A DNA stretch of 64,000 bases from Streptomyces macrolidinus (GCF_023887685.1 NZ_JAMWMR010000003.1:310001-374000), one strand, 5' to 3'; numbered from the stretch's first letter, positions 19,604-29,881 are shown. The notes: generated by a model not told the origin, from the sequence alone. A program made the numbers and translations.

Positions 19604-21106
19604 ATGACGGACAAGAACAGCATCATCCGGCTCACGGCCGCCGAGACCGCCGAGAAGATCGCCTCCGGCGAACTCACCGCCGTCGAGGTCACCGAGGCCC
19701 ACCTCGCCCGTATCGAGGCCGTCGACGAGAAGGTGCACGCCTTCCTGCACGTCGACCGCGAGGGCGCCCTGGCGCAGGCCCGTGCCGTCGACGCGAAGCG
19801 CGAGCGCGGCGAGAAGCTCGGCCCGCTGGCCGGTGTGCCGCTGGCGCTCAAGGACATCTTCACCACCGAGGGCATCCCGACCACGGTCGGTTCGAAGATC
19901 CTCGAGGGCTGGATCCCGCCGTACGACGCCACGCTCACCAAGCGACTGAAGGCCGCCGACGTCGTCATCCTCGGCAAGACCAACATGGACGAGTTCGCCA
20001 TGGGGTCCTCCACCGAGAACAGCGCCTACGGGCCGACGGGCAACCCCTGGGACCTCACCCGGATCCCCGGTGGCTCCGGCGGCGGGTCGAGCGCCGCGCT
20101 CGCCTCCTTCCAGGCCCCCCTCGCGATCGGCACCGACACCGGCGGCTCCATCCGGCAGCCCGCCTCCGTCACCGGCACGGTCGGCGTCAAGCCGACGTAC
20201 GGCGCCGTCTCCCGCTACGGCATGGTCGCCTTCAGCAGCAGCCTCGACCAGGGCGGCCCCTGCGCCCGTACGGTCCTGGACGCGGCGCTCCTGCACGAGG
20301 TCATCGCCGGGCACGACCCGCTCGACTCCACCTCCATCGACGCCCCGGTCCCGCCGGTCGTCGAGGCCGCCCGCAACGGCTCCGTCCAGGGCATGCGCAT
20401 CGGTGTCGTCAAGCAGTTCCGCGGCGAGGGCTACCAGGCCGGTGTCGTGCAGCGCTTCGACGAGTCCGTCGAGCTGCTGAAGAAGCTGGGCGCCGAGATC
20501 GTCGAGCTGGACTGCCCGTCCTTCGACCTGGCGCTGGCCGCGTACTACCTGATCGCGCCGAGCGAGTGTTCGAGCAACCTCGCCCGGTTCGACGGTCTGC
20601 GCTACGGCCTGCGGGTCGCCGACGACGGGTCGCACTCGGCGGAGGAGGTCACCTCCCTCACCCGTGAGGCGGGCTTCGGCCCCGAGGTCAAGCGCCGCAT
20701 CATGCTCGGCACGTACGCCCTCAGCTCCGGCTACTACGACGCGTACTACGGCTCCGCGCAGAAGGTCCGTACGCTCATCACCCGCGACTTCGAGAAGTCG
20801 TTCGAGCAGGTGGACGTGATCGTGTCGCCCACGACGCCCACCACGGCCTTCCCGATCGGCGAGCGCGCCGACGACCCGATGGCGATGTACCTCGCGGACC
20901 TGTGCACCATTCCGGTCAACATGGCGGGCAACGCCGCCATGTCCCTGCCGTGCGGACTCGCCCCGGAGGACAACCTCCCGGTGGGTCTGCAGATCATCGC
21001 CCCGGCGATGCAGGACGACCGGCTGTACAAGGTCGGCGCCGCCGTCGAGGCCGCCTTCGTGGAACAGTGGGGACACCCGCTTCTCGAGGAGGCTCCGTCG
21101 CTATGA
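19604..21106 (+). CDS. gatA: Asp-tRNA(Asn)/Glu-tRNA(Gln) amidotransferase subunit A
   Basis: 500 aa amidase-signature enzyme that releases ammonia from glutamine for transamidation on GatB. The Ser-cisSer-Lys triad is visible as Lys83 (LKDIF), Ser158 (PGGSGGG) and Ser182 (TGGSIRQPA), with the same spacing as in characterised GatA. GGAGGAG in the 3' end of gatC serves as ribosome site. Its stop overlaps the ATG of the next small gene (ATGA). Confidence 0.97.
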   Translation: MTDKNSIIRLTAAETAEKIASGELTAVEVTEAHLARIEAVDEKVHAFLHVDREGALAQARAVDAKRERGEKLGPLAGVPLALKDIFTTEGIPTTVGSKILEGWIPPYDATLTKRLKAADVVILGKTNMDEFAMGSSTENSAYGPTGNPWDLTRIPGGSGGGSSAALASFQAPLAIGTDTGGSIRQPASVTGTVGVKPTYGAVSRYGMVAFSSSLDQGGPCARTVLDAALLHEVIAGHDPLDSTSIDAPVPPVVEAARNGSVQGMRIGVVKQFRGEGYQAGVVQRFDESVELLKKLGAEIVELDCPSFDLALAAYYLIAPSECSSNLARFDGLRYGLRVADDGSHSAEEVTSLTREAGFGPEVKRRIMLGTYALSSGYYDAYYGSAQKVRTLITRDFEKSFEQVDVIVSPTTPTTAFPIGERADDPMAMYLADLCTIPVNMAGNAAMSLPCGLAPEDNLPVGLQIIAPAMQDDRLYKVGAAVEAAFVEQWGHPLLEEAPSL

Positions 21107-21345
21107 GCAAGGCACTGTCCAAGGCCAAGGGCTTCAAGCAGTCCAAGTCCGGTACGTACCTGTCCATGGCCACCACCGCGTACGGCGCCTTCGGCGTCGC
21201 CAAGCAGGTCAAGAAGGCCCGCAGCGAGCACGACACGCTGCGCCTGATCGACGCCGCCGTGTCCGCCGCCGCCATCGTCACCGGTCTCGCCCTGCTCGTC
21301 CGTGAGCTGAAGCGCCTGGGCGACGACGACGTCCTGCTGGGCTGA
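21103..21345 (+). CDS. Conserved small protein inside the gatCAB operon, 80 aa
   Basis: Starts at ATG 21103, overlapping the gatA stop by 4 nt, with GAGGAGG upstream, and ends 15 nt before gatB, so it is an integral cistron of the operon. Sequence: basic N-terminus ([19 protein letters not shown]), then [33 protein letters not shown], one probable membrane helix at about 50-68. I know of no function; the tight coupling suggests that it is made together with GatCAB. Confidence 0.85.
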   Translation: MSKALSKAKGFKQSKSGTYLSMATTAYGAFGVAKQVKKARSEHDTLRLIDAAVSAAAIVTGLALLVRELKRLGDDDVLLG

Positions 21346-21360
21346 GAGGGAAGTTTCACC

Positions 21361-22875
21361 GTGACCACCCTGACCGACCTGGAGTCGTACGAGGACGCGC
21401 TGGCGTCGTACGACCCCGTCATGGGCCTCGAGGTCCATGTCGAACTCGGCACCAAGACCAAGATGTTCTGCGGTTGTTCGACGGCGCTCGGCGCCGAGCC
21501 GAACGCGCAGACCTGCCCCACCTGCCTCGGCATGCCCGGCTCGCTCCCGGTCGTCAACGCGATCGGCGTCGAGTCCGCGATCCGCATCGGTCTCGCGCTC
21601 AACTGCGAGATCGCCGAGTGGTGCCGCTTCGCCCGGAAGAACTACTTCTATCCGGACATGCCGAAGAACTTCCAGACCTCCCAGTACGACGAGCCGATCG
21701 CCTTCAACGGCTACCTCGACGTGCAGTTGGAGGACGGCGAGACCTTCCGCGTGGAGATCGAGCGCGCCCACATGGAGGAGGACACCGGCAAGTCGACCCA
21801 CGTCGGCGGCGCCACCGGCCGTATCCACGGCGCGTCCCACTCCTTGCTGGACTACAACCGCGCCGGCATCCCGCTCATCGAGATCGTCACCAAGCCGATC
21901 GTCGGTGCCGGCGAGCGCGCGCCCGAGGTGGCGAAGGCGTACGTGCGTGAGCTGCGCGAGCTGATCCGCGCGCTCGGCGTCTCCGAGGCCCGTATGGAGA
22001 TGGGCCAGATGCGCTGCGACGTGAACCTGTCGCTGATGCCCAAGGGCGCCGAGAAGTTCGGCACGCGCAGCGAGACGAAGAACGTCAACTCGCTGCGCTC
22101 CGTCGAGCGCGCCTGCCGCTTCGAGATCCAGCGCCACGCCGCCGTGCTGAACAGCGGCGGCACGGTGATCCAGGAGACCCGGCACTTCCACGAGGACACG
22201 GGCTCGACGACCTCGGGCCGCGTGAAGGAAGAGGCCGAGGACTACCGGTACTTCCCGGAGCCGGACCTGGTCCCCGTCGCGCCCCCGCGCGCGTGGGTCG
22301 AGGAGCTGCGCGCCGCGCTGCCGGAGCTGCCCCTGGTGCGCCGTAACCGGCTGCGCGAGGAGTGGGGTGTCTCCGCGACCGACATGCAGGCGATCCTCAA
22401 CGCTGGTGCGCTGGACCTGATCGTCGCGACGATCGAGGCGGGCGCCGACTCCGCCGCCGCGCGCAAGTGGTGGATGGGCGAGCTGGCCCGCCAGGCCAAC
22501 GAGACCGGCAAGGCCCTGGACGAGCTGCCCATCACCGCGCAGCAGGTGGCCCGGGTCACCCGGCTCGTGGCCGACGGCGACCTCAACGACAAGCTGGCCC
22601 GCCAGGTCATCGAAGGCGTTCTCGCGGGCGAGGGCACCCCGGACGAGGTCGTCGACAAGCGCGGTCTCAAGGTCGTCTCCGACGAGGGCGCCCTGACCGC
22701 CGCCGTCGACGAGGCGATCGCCGGCAACCCGGCCATCGCGGACAAGATCCGCGGCGGCAAGGTGGCCGCGGCCGGTGCCCTGGTCGGCGCGGTCATGAAG
22801 GCCACCCGCGGCCAGGCGGACGCCGCCCGCGTCAAGGAGCTGATCCTGGAGAAGCTGGGTGTCAGCGAGGGCTGA
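21361..22875 (+). CDS. gatB: Asp-tRNA(Asn)/Glu-tRNA(Gln) amidotransferase subunit B
   Basis: 504 aa from GTG 21361 with GAGAGGGA upstream. Kinase and transamidase subunit: phosphorylates the tRNA-bound Glu or Asp and receives ammonia from GatA. Clear landmarks: [58 protein letters not shown], and C-terminal tail domain (GatB/Yqey, [23 protein letters not shown]). Ends the operon, before a long perfect hairpin. Confidence 0.97.
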   Translation: MTTLTDLESYEDALASYDPVMGLEVHVELGTKTKMFCGCSTALGAEPNAQTCPTCLGMPGSLPVVNAIGVESAIRIGLALNCEIAEWCRFARKNYFYPDMPKNFQTSQYDEPIAFNGYLDVQLEDGETFRVEIERAHMEEDTGKSTHVGGATGRIHGASHSLLDYNRAGIPLIEIVTKPIVGAGERAPEVAKAYVRELRELIRALGVSEARMEMGQMRCDVNLSLMPKGAEKFGTRSETKNVNSLRSVERACRFEIQRHAAVLNSGGTVIQETRHFHEDTGSTTSGRVKEEAEDYRYFPEPDLVPVAPPRAWVEELRAALPELPLVRRNRLREEWGVSATDMQAILNAGALDLIVATIEAGADSAAARKWWMGELARQANETGKALDELPITAQQVARVTRLVADGDLNDKLARQVIEGVLAGEGTPDEVVDKRGLKVVSDEGALTAAVDEAIAGNPAIADKIRGGKVAAAGALVGAVMKATRGQADAARVKELILEKLGVSEG

Positions 22876-22905
22876 GACAAGCGGCGGACGCCGCTGAACG
22901 ACCGC

Positions 22906-22944
22906 CCGGGGGCGGTGCACCGAACGCCGGTGCACCGCCCCCGG
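22906..22944. terminator. 17-bp perfect hairpin after gatB
   Basis: Arms 22906-22922 and 22928-22944 are fully complementary around the loop AACGC. No T-run follows. Confidence 0.75.
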
Positions 22945-22951
22945 CGCGTTG

Positions 22952-23016
22952 ACGAGAGTCATCTACGAGAGCCACGTACGGGGGTCATGTACGAGAGCCA
23001 CGTACGGGAGTCATGT
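22952..23016. repeat. Five tandem copies of a 13-bp unit
   Basis: Units start at 22952, 22965, 22978, 22991 and 23004; consensus ACGRGRGYCAYST. Two versions alternate: ACGAGAGCCACGT (copies 2 and 4, identical) and ACGGGRGTCATGT (copies 3 and 5). They lie between the gatB terminator and the MMPL gene. The remaining 23017-23232 contains no gene I can support and must hold the MMPL promoter. Confidence 0.8.
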
Positions 23017-23232
23017 ACGCGCGCTGACAAGAACCTTATGCGGCGGGGGAGTTGCCCGCGGTGGCTGTGAAGTGGGTCGCAATCCTGTGAGGAACCCCAC
23101 GAATGCGACAAACGATCACTTCTGGCTGCAACAGTGGACACAGACGTTCATTCGTTCTTTGCGAGCCGTTCAGTTCCCTCAGCGTCTGTTCCCGGGCAAA
23201 GATCGTCCAACCGTTCCCAGGGAGCGCGTCCC

Positions 23233-25473
23233 GTGGCAGCCCTCGCACGCTGGTGTATCCGCCACCGCCTCGCGGCGGTCCTGCTCTGGCTGCTCGCCTT
23301 CGGCGGAGTCGCCGTCGGCGCGGCGGCCACGGGGACCGCGTACACCAATCACTACGACGTCCCCGGCACCGAGACGGGCCGCGCCGCCGAGCTGCTCCAG
23401 AGGGGCTTCCCCGGACACGGCGGCGACAGCGACACCCTCGTCTGGCACACCGCCACCGGCAGCGTGCGCGCGTCCGGCGTCGAGCAGACGATGACCCGCA
23501 CCCTGGACAGGATCGAGGACCTGCCCGGCATCGCCTCCGTCACCAACCCCTACGCCGGCGACCACGGCGCCCAGATCAGCCGCGACGGCCGCACCGCGTA
23601 CGCCACGATCACCTTCGACGAGCAGAGCGAGAACATCAGCAAGGGCGAGGCCCAGGCCGTCGTCGACACCGCCCAGGCCGCCGAGAGCGACGAACTGCGG
23701 GTCGAACTGGGTGGCAGCGCGATCGCCCTCACCGAGGCGCGCAGCGGGCATCTCGCCGAGGCCGTCGGTGTGGTCGTCGCCGCCGTCGTCCTCTTCCTCG
23801 CCTTCGGCTCGCTCGCCGCCTCCCTGCTGCCCATCGCGACCGCGCTGATCGGCGTCGGCACCGCGTACGCCGGTATCGCCCTGCTCGGGCACGCCATGAC
23901 CGTCGCCGACTTCGCGCCCATGCTGGGCCTGCTGATCGGGCTCGGCGTCGGCATCGACTACGCCCTGTTCATCGTGACCCGGCACCGCCGCAGCCTGAAG
24001 CGGGGCGTCCCGGTGACGGAGGCCGCCGTGGGCGCCGTCGCCACCACCGGCCGGGCCGTCGTCTTCGCGGGCGCCACGGTGTGCATCGCGCTCCTCGGCA
24101 TGCTGATCCTCCGGCTCGGCTTCCTCAACGGTGTCGCGATCGCCGCCTGTCTCACCGTCCTGCTCACCGTCGCGGCCTCCGTGACCCTGCTGCCCGCCCT
24201 CCTGTCCTTCATCGGACCCCGCGCCCTCAGCAGGCGCGAGCGGCGCAGACTGGCCGAGAACGGGCCCGAACCGGAGCTGCCGGGAGGGTTCGCCGCCCGC
24301 TGGTCCGCGTTCGTCGAGCGCCACCCCAAGAAGCTCGGCGTCCTCGCCATGGCCGTCATGGCCGTCCTCGCGCTGCCCACGCTCTCCCTCCACCTGGGCA
24401 CCGCCGACCAGGGCAACGGCCCGAAGTCGGCGACCACCCGGCAGGCGTACGACCTCATCGCCGACGGGTTCGGGCCCGGCGTCAACGGCCCGCTCACCCT
24501 CGTCACCCGCGTCGGCGGCGCCGAGGACAGGCTCGCGCTCGACCACCTCGACAGCACGCTCGCGGCCACGCGGGGCGTCGCGAGCGTGAGCCCGGTGACC
24601 TACAACAGCGGCGGCGACATGGCGCTCCTCACCGTCGTCCCCGACTCCGCCCCGCAGTCCCGGGACACCAGCGAACTCGTGGACCGGCTGCGCACCGAGG
24701 TGCTGCCGCGCGCCGAGCAGGGCACCACGCTCGACCTCGCGGTGGGCGGCAGGACCGCGGCCTACGACGACTTCGCGAGCGTGATCGTCGGCAAGCTGCC
24801 GCTGTTCGTCGGGGTGGTGATCAGCCTCGGCTGTGTGCTGCTCCTGTTCGCCTTCCGCTCGATCGGCATCCCGCTGAAGGCCGCCGTGATGAACGTCGCG
24901 GCCGTCGCCTCCGCCTTCGGCGTGGTCGTCGCGATCTTCCAATGGGGCTGGGGAAGCGAACTGCTGGGCCTCGGCCGGGCCGGGCCCATCGAACCCTTCC
25001 TCCCCGTGATCATGGTCTCGGTGCTCTTCGGGCTCTCCATGGACTACCAGGTGTTCCTGGTCAGCCGCATGTACGAGGAGTGGCGGGAGACCGGCGACAA
25101 CCGGCGCGCCGTACGCGTCGGCCTGGCCGAGACCGGCCGGGTCATCAACTCCGCGGCGGTCATCATGATCTCCGTCTTCCTCGCCTTCGTCCTCAGCGGC
25201 GACCGGGTGATCGCCATGTTCGGCATCGCGCTCGCCGCGGCCGTCGCCCTGGACGCCTTCGTCCTGCGGACCCTTCTCGTCCCCGCGCTGATGCATCTGC
25301 TCGGCGGCGCCAACTGGTGGCTGCCGTCCTGGCTGGAGCGCCGCCTTCCGCACATCAGCATCGAACCGCCGGAACACCGTGCGACCATGCCCCGGAAGAC
25401 GGCGCACGAGGACGCGCTCATGGACGCACTGGTGAAGGAGCAGCAGCAGGATGTACGCGATATCCCTGGGTGA
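23233..25473 (+). CDS. MMPL family RND-type membrane transporter
   Basis: 746 aa from GTG 23233, preferred over the longer frame from 23134 because AGGGAGCG sits about 8 nt upstream and translation then begins AALARWCIRHRLAAVLLW, the usual start of the first membrane helix. Two repeats of one helix plus large extracytoplasmic loop plus five-helix bundle give about 12 membrane segments; GIDYALFIVTR and the second-half SMDYQVFLVSRMYEEW are the proton-relay motifs of the family. MMPL proteins export lipids or drugs. Its end overlaps the GNAT gene by 23 nt. Confidence 0.93.
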   Translation: MAALARWCIRHRLAAVLLWLLAFGGVAVGAAATGTAYTNHYDVPGTETGRAAELLQRGFPGHGGDSDTLVWHTATGSVRASGVEQTMTRTLDRIEDLPGIASVTNPYAGDHGAQISRDGRTAYATITFDEQSENISKGEAQAVVDTAQAAESDELRVELGGSAIALTEARSGHLAEAVGVVVAAVVLFLAFGSLAASLLPIATALIGVGTAYAGIALLGHAMTVADFAPMLGLLIGLGVGIDYALFIVTRHRRSLKRGVPVTEAAVGAVATTGRAVVFAGATVCIALLGMLILRLGFLNGVAIAACLTVLLTVAASVTLLPALLSFIGPRALSRRERRRLAENGPEPELPGGFAARWSAFVERHPKKLGVLAMAVMAVLALPTLSLHLGTADQGNGPKSATTRQAYDLIADGFGPGVNGPLTLVTRVGGAEDRLALDHLDSTLAATRGVASVSPVTYNSGGDMALLTVVPDSAPQSRDTSELVDRLRTEVLPRAEQGTTLDLAVGGRTAAYDDFASVIVGKLPLFVGVVISLGCVLLLFAFRSIGIPLKAAVMNVAAVASAFGVVVAIFQWGWGSELLGLGRAGPIEPFLPVIMVSVLFGLSMDYQVFLVSRMYEEWRETGDNRRAVRVGLAETGRVINSAAVIMISVFLAFVLSGDRVIAMFGIALAAAVALDAFVLRTLLVPALMHLLGGANWWLPSWLERRLPHISIEPPEHRATMPRKTAHEDALMDALVKEQQQDVRDIPG

Positions 25474-26017
25474 CGACGGAGCCGAACTGCGTCCCCTGGA
25501 GCCCTGGCACGCCGAGGAGTTCCTCGCCCATCTCGACCGCGGGCGCGAGTTCATCAACCAGTACGTCCCGTTCGGGTCCAAGGCCACGGACGTGGCCGGC
25601 GCGCGCACCATCCTGCAGTCGTTCGCCGACCGGCGCGCCGCGGACACCGGCTTCCTGCACGGGCTGTGGCTGGACGACAAGCTGGTCGGCGGCGTGCTCT
25701 TCCCCCTCTTCGACGCCGAGCACGGCACTTGCGAGATGGGCGTCTGGCTGGAGCCCGCGGCGGCCGGGCGGGGCCTGGTCACGCGCGGCGCGCGGGCGCT
25801 CATCGACTGGGCGTTTGACGAGCGCGGCATGCACCGTGTGGAGTGGCAGGCGTCGCCCGCCAACGAACCGAGTGTCAACGTGGCGCGGCGGCTGGGCATG
25901 ACACGCGAGGGTGTGCTCCGCGAGAGCTTCCCGCATCGTGGCGTACGCCACGACATGGAGGTCTGGTCGGTGCTCGCCCCCGAGTGGCGCGAGGCACGCG
26001 CGCGTGCCCGGAAGTGA
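25451..26017 (+). CDS. GNAT family N-acetyltransferase (RimJ/RimL type)
   Basis: 188 aa. Starts inside the end of the MMPL gene (AAGGAGCAGCAGCAGG upstream), so the two are translationally coupled. RimJ/L-like pattern: ELRPLEPWHAEEFLAHL at the N-terminus, CEMGVWLEPAAAGRGLVTRGARALIDWAF containing the acetyl-CoA loop, then HRVEWQASPANEPSVNVARRLGM. Transfers an acetyl group to an amine, either protein N-termini or a small molecule. The link to the exporter hints at a shared role, but the substrate is not visible. Confidence 0.92.
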   Translation: MYAISLGDDGAELRPLEPWHAEEFLAHLDRGREFINQYVPFGSKATDVAGARTILQSFADRRAADTGFLHGLWLDDKLVGGVLFPLFDAEHGTCEMGVWLEPAAAGRGLVTRGARALIDWAFDERGMHRVEWQASPANEPSVNVARRLGMTREGVLRESFPHRGVRHDMEVWSVLAPEWREARARARK

Positions 26018-26062
26018 CCGGTAGGTCGGTAGGTCGTTAAGAGACCTCTCAGACAGCGTCCA

Positions 26063-26068
26063 TACGGT
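26063..26068 (+). promoter_or_regulatory. -10 box, leaderless start
   Basis: TACGGT followed by 7 nt and ATG 26076, with no ribosome site. Confidence 0.45.
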
Positions 26069-26075
26069 GCGAGGC

Positions 26076-26648
26076 ATGGGAACGAAGACAGTAGACGAGG
26101 CCGACGCCGCGACCGGCGCCGAGGCGACGACGAACGACGAGAAGACGGCCGAGGCGACGACGAACGACGAGAAGACGGCCGAGGTGACCGAGACCGAGGT
26201 GACCGAGACCGAGGACACCGCTGCGAAGGTGGCCGAGGAGACGCCCGACGAGGGGCCGTCCGGGGTCGGCCAGGGAGCCGGGGCGGTCGTCTCCGCCGGG
26301 CTCGGCGTGGTCTCCCTCACCGGGAGCTGGGTCTCCACCGTGGCCTCCGCGCGCGAGACGCTGCTGGGCCAGTTGAAGACCTCGACGTCGGCGAGCGTCG
26401 GCCAGCAGATCAAGGCGGTGTACGGCGAGGCATGGCACGCCACCGCGCTGTGGGGCGGCGTGTTCGCGCTGGCCGCGCTGATCGTGGGCGTCGTGGTCCT
26501 GGCCCGCCCGGCCTTCGGAGCCCCCGGGAAGCCACAGGCCGCCTGGATCAAGTCGGTCGCCTGGGGCGGCGTCTCCCTGGGCGTCATCGGGCTGCTGCTG
26601 GCGGTCCTGAAGTACACGGACGTCCTGCTGGGACTACCGTCCGCCTGA
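26076..26648 (+). CDS. Hypothetical membrane protein with acidic repeat N-terminus
   Basis: 190 aa from ATG 26076; leaderless by the TACGGT 7 nt upstream. The first 60 residues are acidic and repetitive (TTNDEKTAEA repeated, then TETEVTETED), encoded by a perfect 30-bp tandem duplication at 26121-26180. Then a Gly/Ser/Val-rich stretch and two membrane helices (about 117-140 and 158-182) follow. No family recognised. It stands between the GNAT gene and the LAL regulator, with a hairpin downstream. Confidence 0.75.
   Translation: MGTKTVDEADAATGAEATTNDEKTAEATTNDEKTAEVTETEVTETEDTAAKVAEETPDEGPSGVGQGAGAVVSAGLGVVSLTGSWVSTVASARETLLGQLKTSTSASVGQQIKAVYGEAWHATALWGGVFALAALIVGVVVLARPAFGAPGKPQAAWIKSVAWGGVSLGVIGLLLAVLKYTDVLLGLPSA
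26121..26180. repeat. 30-bp perfect tandem duplication inside a coding region
   Basis: 26121-26150 and 26151-26180 are identical and encode EATTNDEKTA twice; in frame, so length variation here would keep the protein intact. Confidence 0.85.
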
Positions 26649-26664
26649 CCCGAAGCCGAGCCCG

Positions 26665-26731
26665 AGGGACCCGACGACCCTGAGGGGCCTCAGGACGTTC
26701 GTACGACGTACGGAAGCCCTGAGGTCCCTCA
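26665..26731. terminator. Nested inverted repeats before the LAL gene
   Basis: GAGGGACC (26665-26672) pairs with GGTCCCTC (26724-26731); inside lies TGAGG-GG-CCTCA (26682-26693). Either a terminator for the membrane protein gene or an operator. The rest of 26649-26814 shows nothing else. Confidence 0.45.
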
Positions 26732-26814
26732 CGCGTGTCCGAGGCCCCCGCGCGGGCGCGGGCGCGGGTGGCGGGCGGCGCCGTCGTGTCGGACCCTCGT
26801 GCGATGCTCGGGGC

Positions 26815-29800
26815 GTGGCGATCCATACCTTCGTGGGCAAGGTCTGCCCCGTCTTCGTCGGTCGGGCCGAGGAGGCGGGGGCGTTACGCGACGCGCTCGC
26901 GCGTGCCGCCGCGGGTACGCCGCAGACCGTGCTCGTCGGGGGTGAGGCCGGGGTCGGCAAGTCCCGGCTGATCGAGGAGTTCACCGCCACGGCCACCCAG
27001 GCGGACGCGGTCGTCGCGGTCGGCGGCTGCGTCGAGATCGGCGCCGAGGGCCTGCCCTTCGCCCCGTTCTCCGCCGCCCTGCGTGCCCTGCGCCGCGAAC
27101 TGCCCGCGGAGACGGCCGAGGCGGCCACCGGCCAGGAGGAGGAACTGGCCCGGCTGCTCCCGGAGTTGGGCGAGCCGCGCCACGCCCCGTGGGACGACGA
27201 GGCGGCCCTGGCCCGTCTCTTCGAGCTGACCGCCCGCCTGCTGGAGCGCGTCGCCGCCCACCGCACCGTCGTCCTCGTCCTGGAGGACCTCCACTGGGCC
27301 GACGCCTCCACCCGCCATCTCCTCGCCCACCTCGTCCGTACGCTGCGCACCGGCCGCCTGCTCCTTGTCGCCTCGTACCGCACCGACGACCTCCACCGCC
27401 GCCACCCCCTGCGCCCCCTCCTCGCCGAACTCGACCGCCTTCGCACGGTCCGCCGTATCGCCCTCGGCCGCTTCGACCGCACCGAGGTCGCGCGCCAGCT
27501 CACCGGCATCCTCGCCACCGAACCCGACCCCGCCCGGGTCGAGGAGATCTTCGAACGCTCCGACGGCAACGCCTTCTTCGTGGAGGAGCTGGCGGTCGCC
27601 TCGCGCGAGGACCGCCGCGCGGGCCTGCCCGACTCCCTGCGCGACCTCCTCCTCGTCCGCGTCGACCGACTGCCGGAGACCGCCCGCCGCGTCGCCCGGA
27701 CCGTCGCCGAGGGCGGCTCCACCGTCGAGCACCGCCTCCTCGCGGCCGTCGCCGGGCTCGCCGAGGACGACCTCATCGAGGCCCTGCGCGCCGCCGTCGA
27801 CGCCCACATCCTGCGCGCCACCCCCGACGGCGACAGCTACCGCTTCCGCCACTCCCTCGTACGCGAGGCGGTCGGCGACGACCTGCTCCCCGGCGAACGC
27901 ATCCGCCTCGAACGGCGGTACGCGACGGCCCTGGAGGCCGACCCCACGCTGGTACCGGCCGACCAGTACGCCCCCCGGCTGGCCGGATACTGGTACCACG
28001 CGCGCGATGCGGCCAAGGCCCTGCCCGCCGTCCTCGACGCCGCCGCGGCGGCCCGCCACCGGCACGCGCACAGTGAGCGACTGCGGCTGCTGGAGCGCGC
28101 GATGGAGCTGTGGGACCTCGCGCCCGCGTCCGTACGGGCCGGCCTGCGCCCGTACGGACACGCGCGCGAGACGTATCCGCGCGCCGCGCACGATCCGGCG
28201 AGCGAGCGCCTGCGCTACGTCGATCTGCTGGCGGAAGCCGCCGTCGCGGGACGGCTGTGCGGGGAGGCCGAGCACGCGCTGGAGATCACCGGGCGCGCCC
28301 TGCGGCTCCTGGACAAGGACTCCGACAGTGAGGACGACCCCCTGCGGGCCGCCTGGTTCTGGGCGCAGCGCGCGCGGCTGATGCGGCACACCGCCCGCGG
28401 TGACGGCTGGGCGGAACTCACCACCGCCCAGCGGCTGGTACGCGGACTGCCGCCCTCGACGGTGCACGCCGAGGTCCTCGCCCTCGTCGCCACCTGGTCC
28501 ACGCGGCACGTCCCCGGCCCCGAGGCATTCTCGGCCGCCGAGCGCGCCGTGGAGTACGCGCGCCTGGTGGGTGCCCGTGACATCGAGCTGAACGCGCGCC
28601 TGACCCTGGGCGGGCTGCTCGTGGAGGCGGGCGACATCGGCACCGGGCTCGCGGAGATGTACGCGGTCCAGGAGCGGGCCGAGGCTCTCGGCCATACGCA
28701 GGTGACGGGCCGCCTCCATGTGGACCTGCCGGCCCGCCTGGAGGACATCGGCCGCTCCCGGGAAGCCGTCGAGGTGCTCCGCCGGGGCCTCGAACTCGCC
28801 CGTGGACTGGGCCTGCTGGACACCGAGGCCCGAGTGCGGGCGCACCTCGGCGTCTCTCTCTTCTCCCTGGGCCGCTGGGACGAGGCCGCCGCTGCCTTCG
28901 AGTGTGTCGAGCGTGTCGGGCGGCAGGGTCCGGCCGCGACAGGGCACGCCCGACTCGCCCTCGCGCGAGGCGATGTGACCGAGGCGGAACGACAACTCAC
29001 CGCCGCGCGCGCGTCGTTCGGTACACGAGCCACCTCGGCGCGGCACCGGCTGCCGCTGGCGCACCTCGCTCTGGGGATCGCGGCCGAGGAGGGCCGCCTC
29101 GCCGACGCCCGCGCCGCCCTCCACGACGTACTCGACGAACTCGACGTACCCGGCGAGGGGTTCCCGCCGGGCAGCCGAGCCCACGCCTGGCCACTGCTGC
29201 TCGCCGCCGCCACCGCCGAGGCCGACGCCTTCGGGCTGCCCGCCGCCGAGCCGGGCCGCGCCGAGACGCTCGCGCGGATCCGTAAGGCCGCCAAGACCCT
29301 CACCACGCACGCACCGGTGTGGCACGCGTACGAGCGCTGGGTCCGCGCCGAGGTGCTCCGCGCCGAGGGCCGTGACGAGCCGCTCGACTGGTCCGAGGTC
29401 GTGGCCGCCTTCGAGACCCTGGAGCGCCCGTACGACCTGGCCCGCGCCCGCCACCGCCTCGCCGCGTCCCTGCTGGCGGCGGGCGGCGAGGAGGACGGGT
29501 GCGAACGGGCCACGGAGCTGCTGCGGCTGGCCGGTGCGGTGGCCGGACACCTCGGCGCCCGGCCGCTCGCCGACTCGGTCGCCCTGCTCGCGCGCCGGGC
29601 CCGCCTTCCGCTGTCGCCCACCGCGCGCCGGGACCCGGCCGAGTCCCTGGGGCTCACCAGCCGCGAACGGGACGTGCTCCGCTTGGTCGCGGCGGGGCAC
29701 AGCAACAGACAGATAGCCGGGGAGCTGTTCATCTCACCGAAGACGGCCAGCGTCCACGTCTCGAACATCCTGGCCAAGCTGGGCGTCTCGGGCCGAGGAG

Positions 29801-29850
29801 AGGCGGCGGCACTGGCTCACCGGCTCCAACTCTTCGCCGCCGAGGCGTAG
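26815..29850 (+). CDS. LuxR family transcriptional regulator, LAL type (large ATPase-HTH)
   Basis: 1011 aa from GTG 26815. N-terminal AAA-type ATPase with Walker A GGEAGVGKS at residues 42-50 and Walker B VLVLEDLHWAD near 155, a long middle region of TPR-like helical repeats, and a C-terminal LuxR helix-turn-helix in the last 65 residues (LTSRERDVLRLVAAGHSNRQIAGELFISPKTASVHVSNILAKL). LAL regulators activate secondary metabolite or sugar-use genes on ligand binding, usually near their targets, yet no biosynthetic cluster lies around this one. No clear ribosome site is present. Confidence 0.92.
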   Translation: MAIHTFVGKVCPVFVGRAEEAGALRDALARAAAGTPQTVLVGGEAGVGKSRLIEEFTATATQADAVVAVGGCVEIGAEGLPFAPFSAALRALRRELPAETAEAATGQEEELARLLPELGEPRHAPWDDEAALARLFELTARLLERVAAHRTVVLVLEDLHWADASTRHLLAHLVRTLRTGRLLLVASYRTDDLHRRHPLRPLLAELDRLRTVRRIALGRFDRTEVARQLTGILATEPDPARVEEIFERSDGNAFFVEELAVASREDRRAGLPDSLRDLLLVRVDRLPETARRVARTVAEGGSTVEHRLLAAVAGLAEDDLIEALRAAVDAHILRATPDGDSYRFRHSLVREAVGDDLLPGERIRLERRYATALEADPTLVPADQYAPRLAGYWYHARDAAKALPAVLDAAAAARHRHAHSERLRLLERAMELWDLAPASVRAGLRPYGHARETYPRAAHDPASERLRYVDLLAEAAVAGRLCGEAEHALEITGRALRLLDKDSDSEDDPLRAAWFWAQRARLMRHTARGDGWAELTTAQRLVRGLPPSTVHAEVLALVATWSTRHVPGPEAFSAAERAVEYARLVGARDIELNARLTLGGLLVEAGDIGTGLAEMYAVQERAEALGHTQVTGRLHVDLPARLEDIGRSREAVEVLRRGLELARGLGLLDTEARVRAHLGVSLFSLGRWDEAAAAFECVERVGRQGPAATGHARLALARGDVTEAERQLTAARASFGTRATSARHRLPLAHLALGIAAEEGRLADARAALHDVLDELDVPGEGFPPGSRAHAWPLLLAAATAEADAFGLPAAEPGRAETLARIRKAAKTLTTHAPVWHAYERWVRAEVLRAEGRDEPLDWSEVVAAFETLERPYDLARARHRLAASLLAAGGEEDGCERATELLRLAGAVAGHLGARPLADSVALLARRARLPLSPTARRDPAESLGLTSRERDVLRLVAAGHSNRQIAGELFISPKTASVHVSNILAKLGVSGRGEAAALAHRLQLFAAEA

Positions 29851-29881
29851 TTACTCACTGTCCCGGCGCAGGGGTGAGGTC

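Noticed and set aside
19373-21076. 567-aa minus-strand frame opposite gatA
   Set aside because: Antisense shadow; Asp/Val/Gly-Arg composition and no ribosome site.
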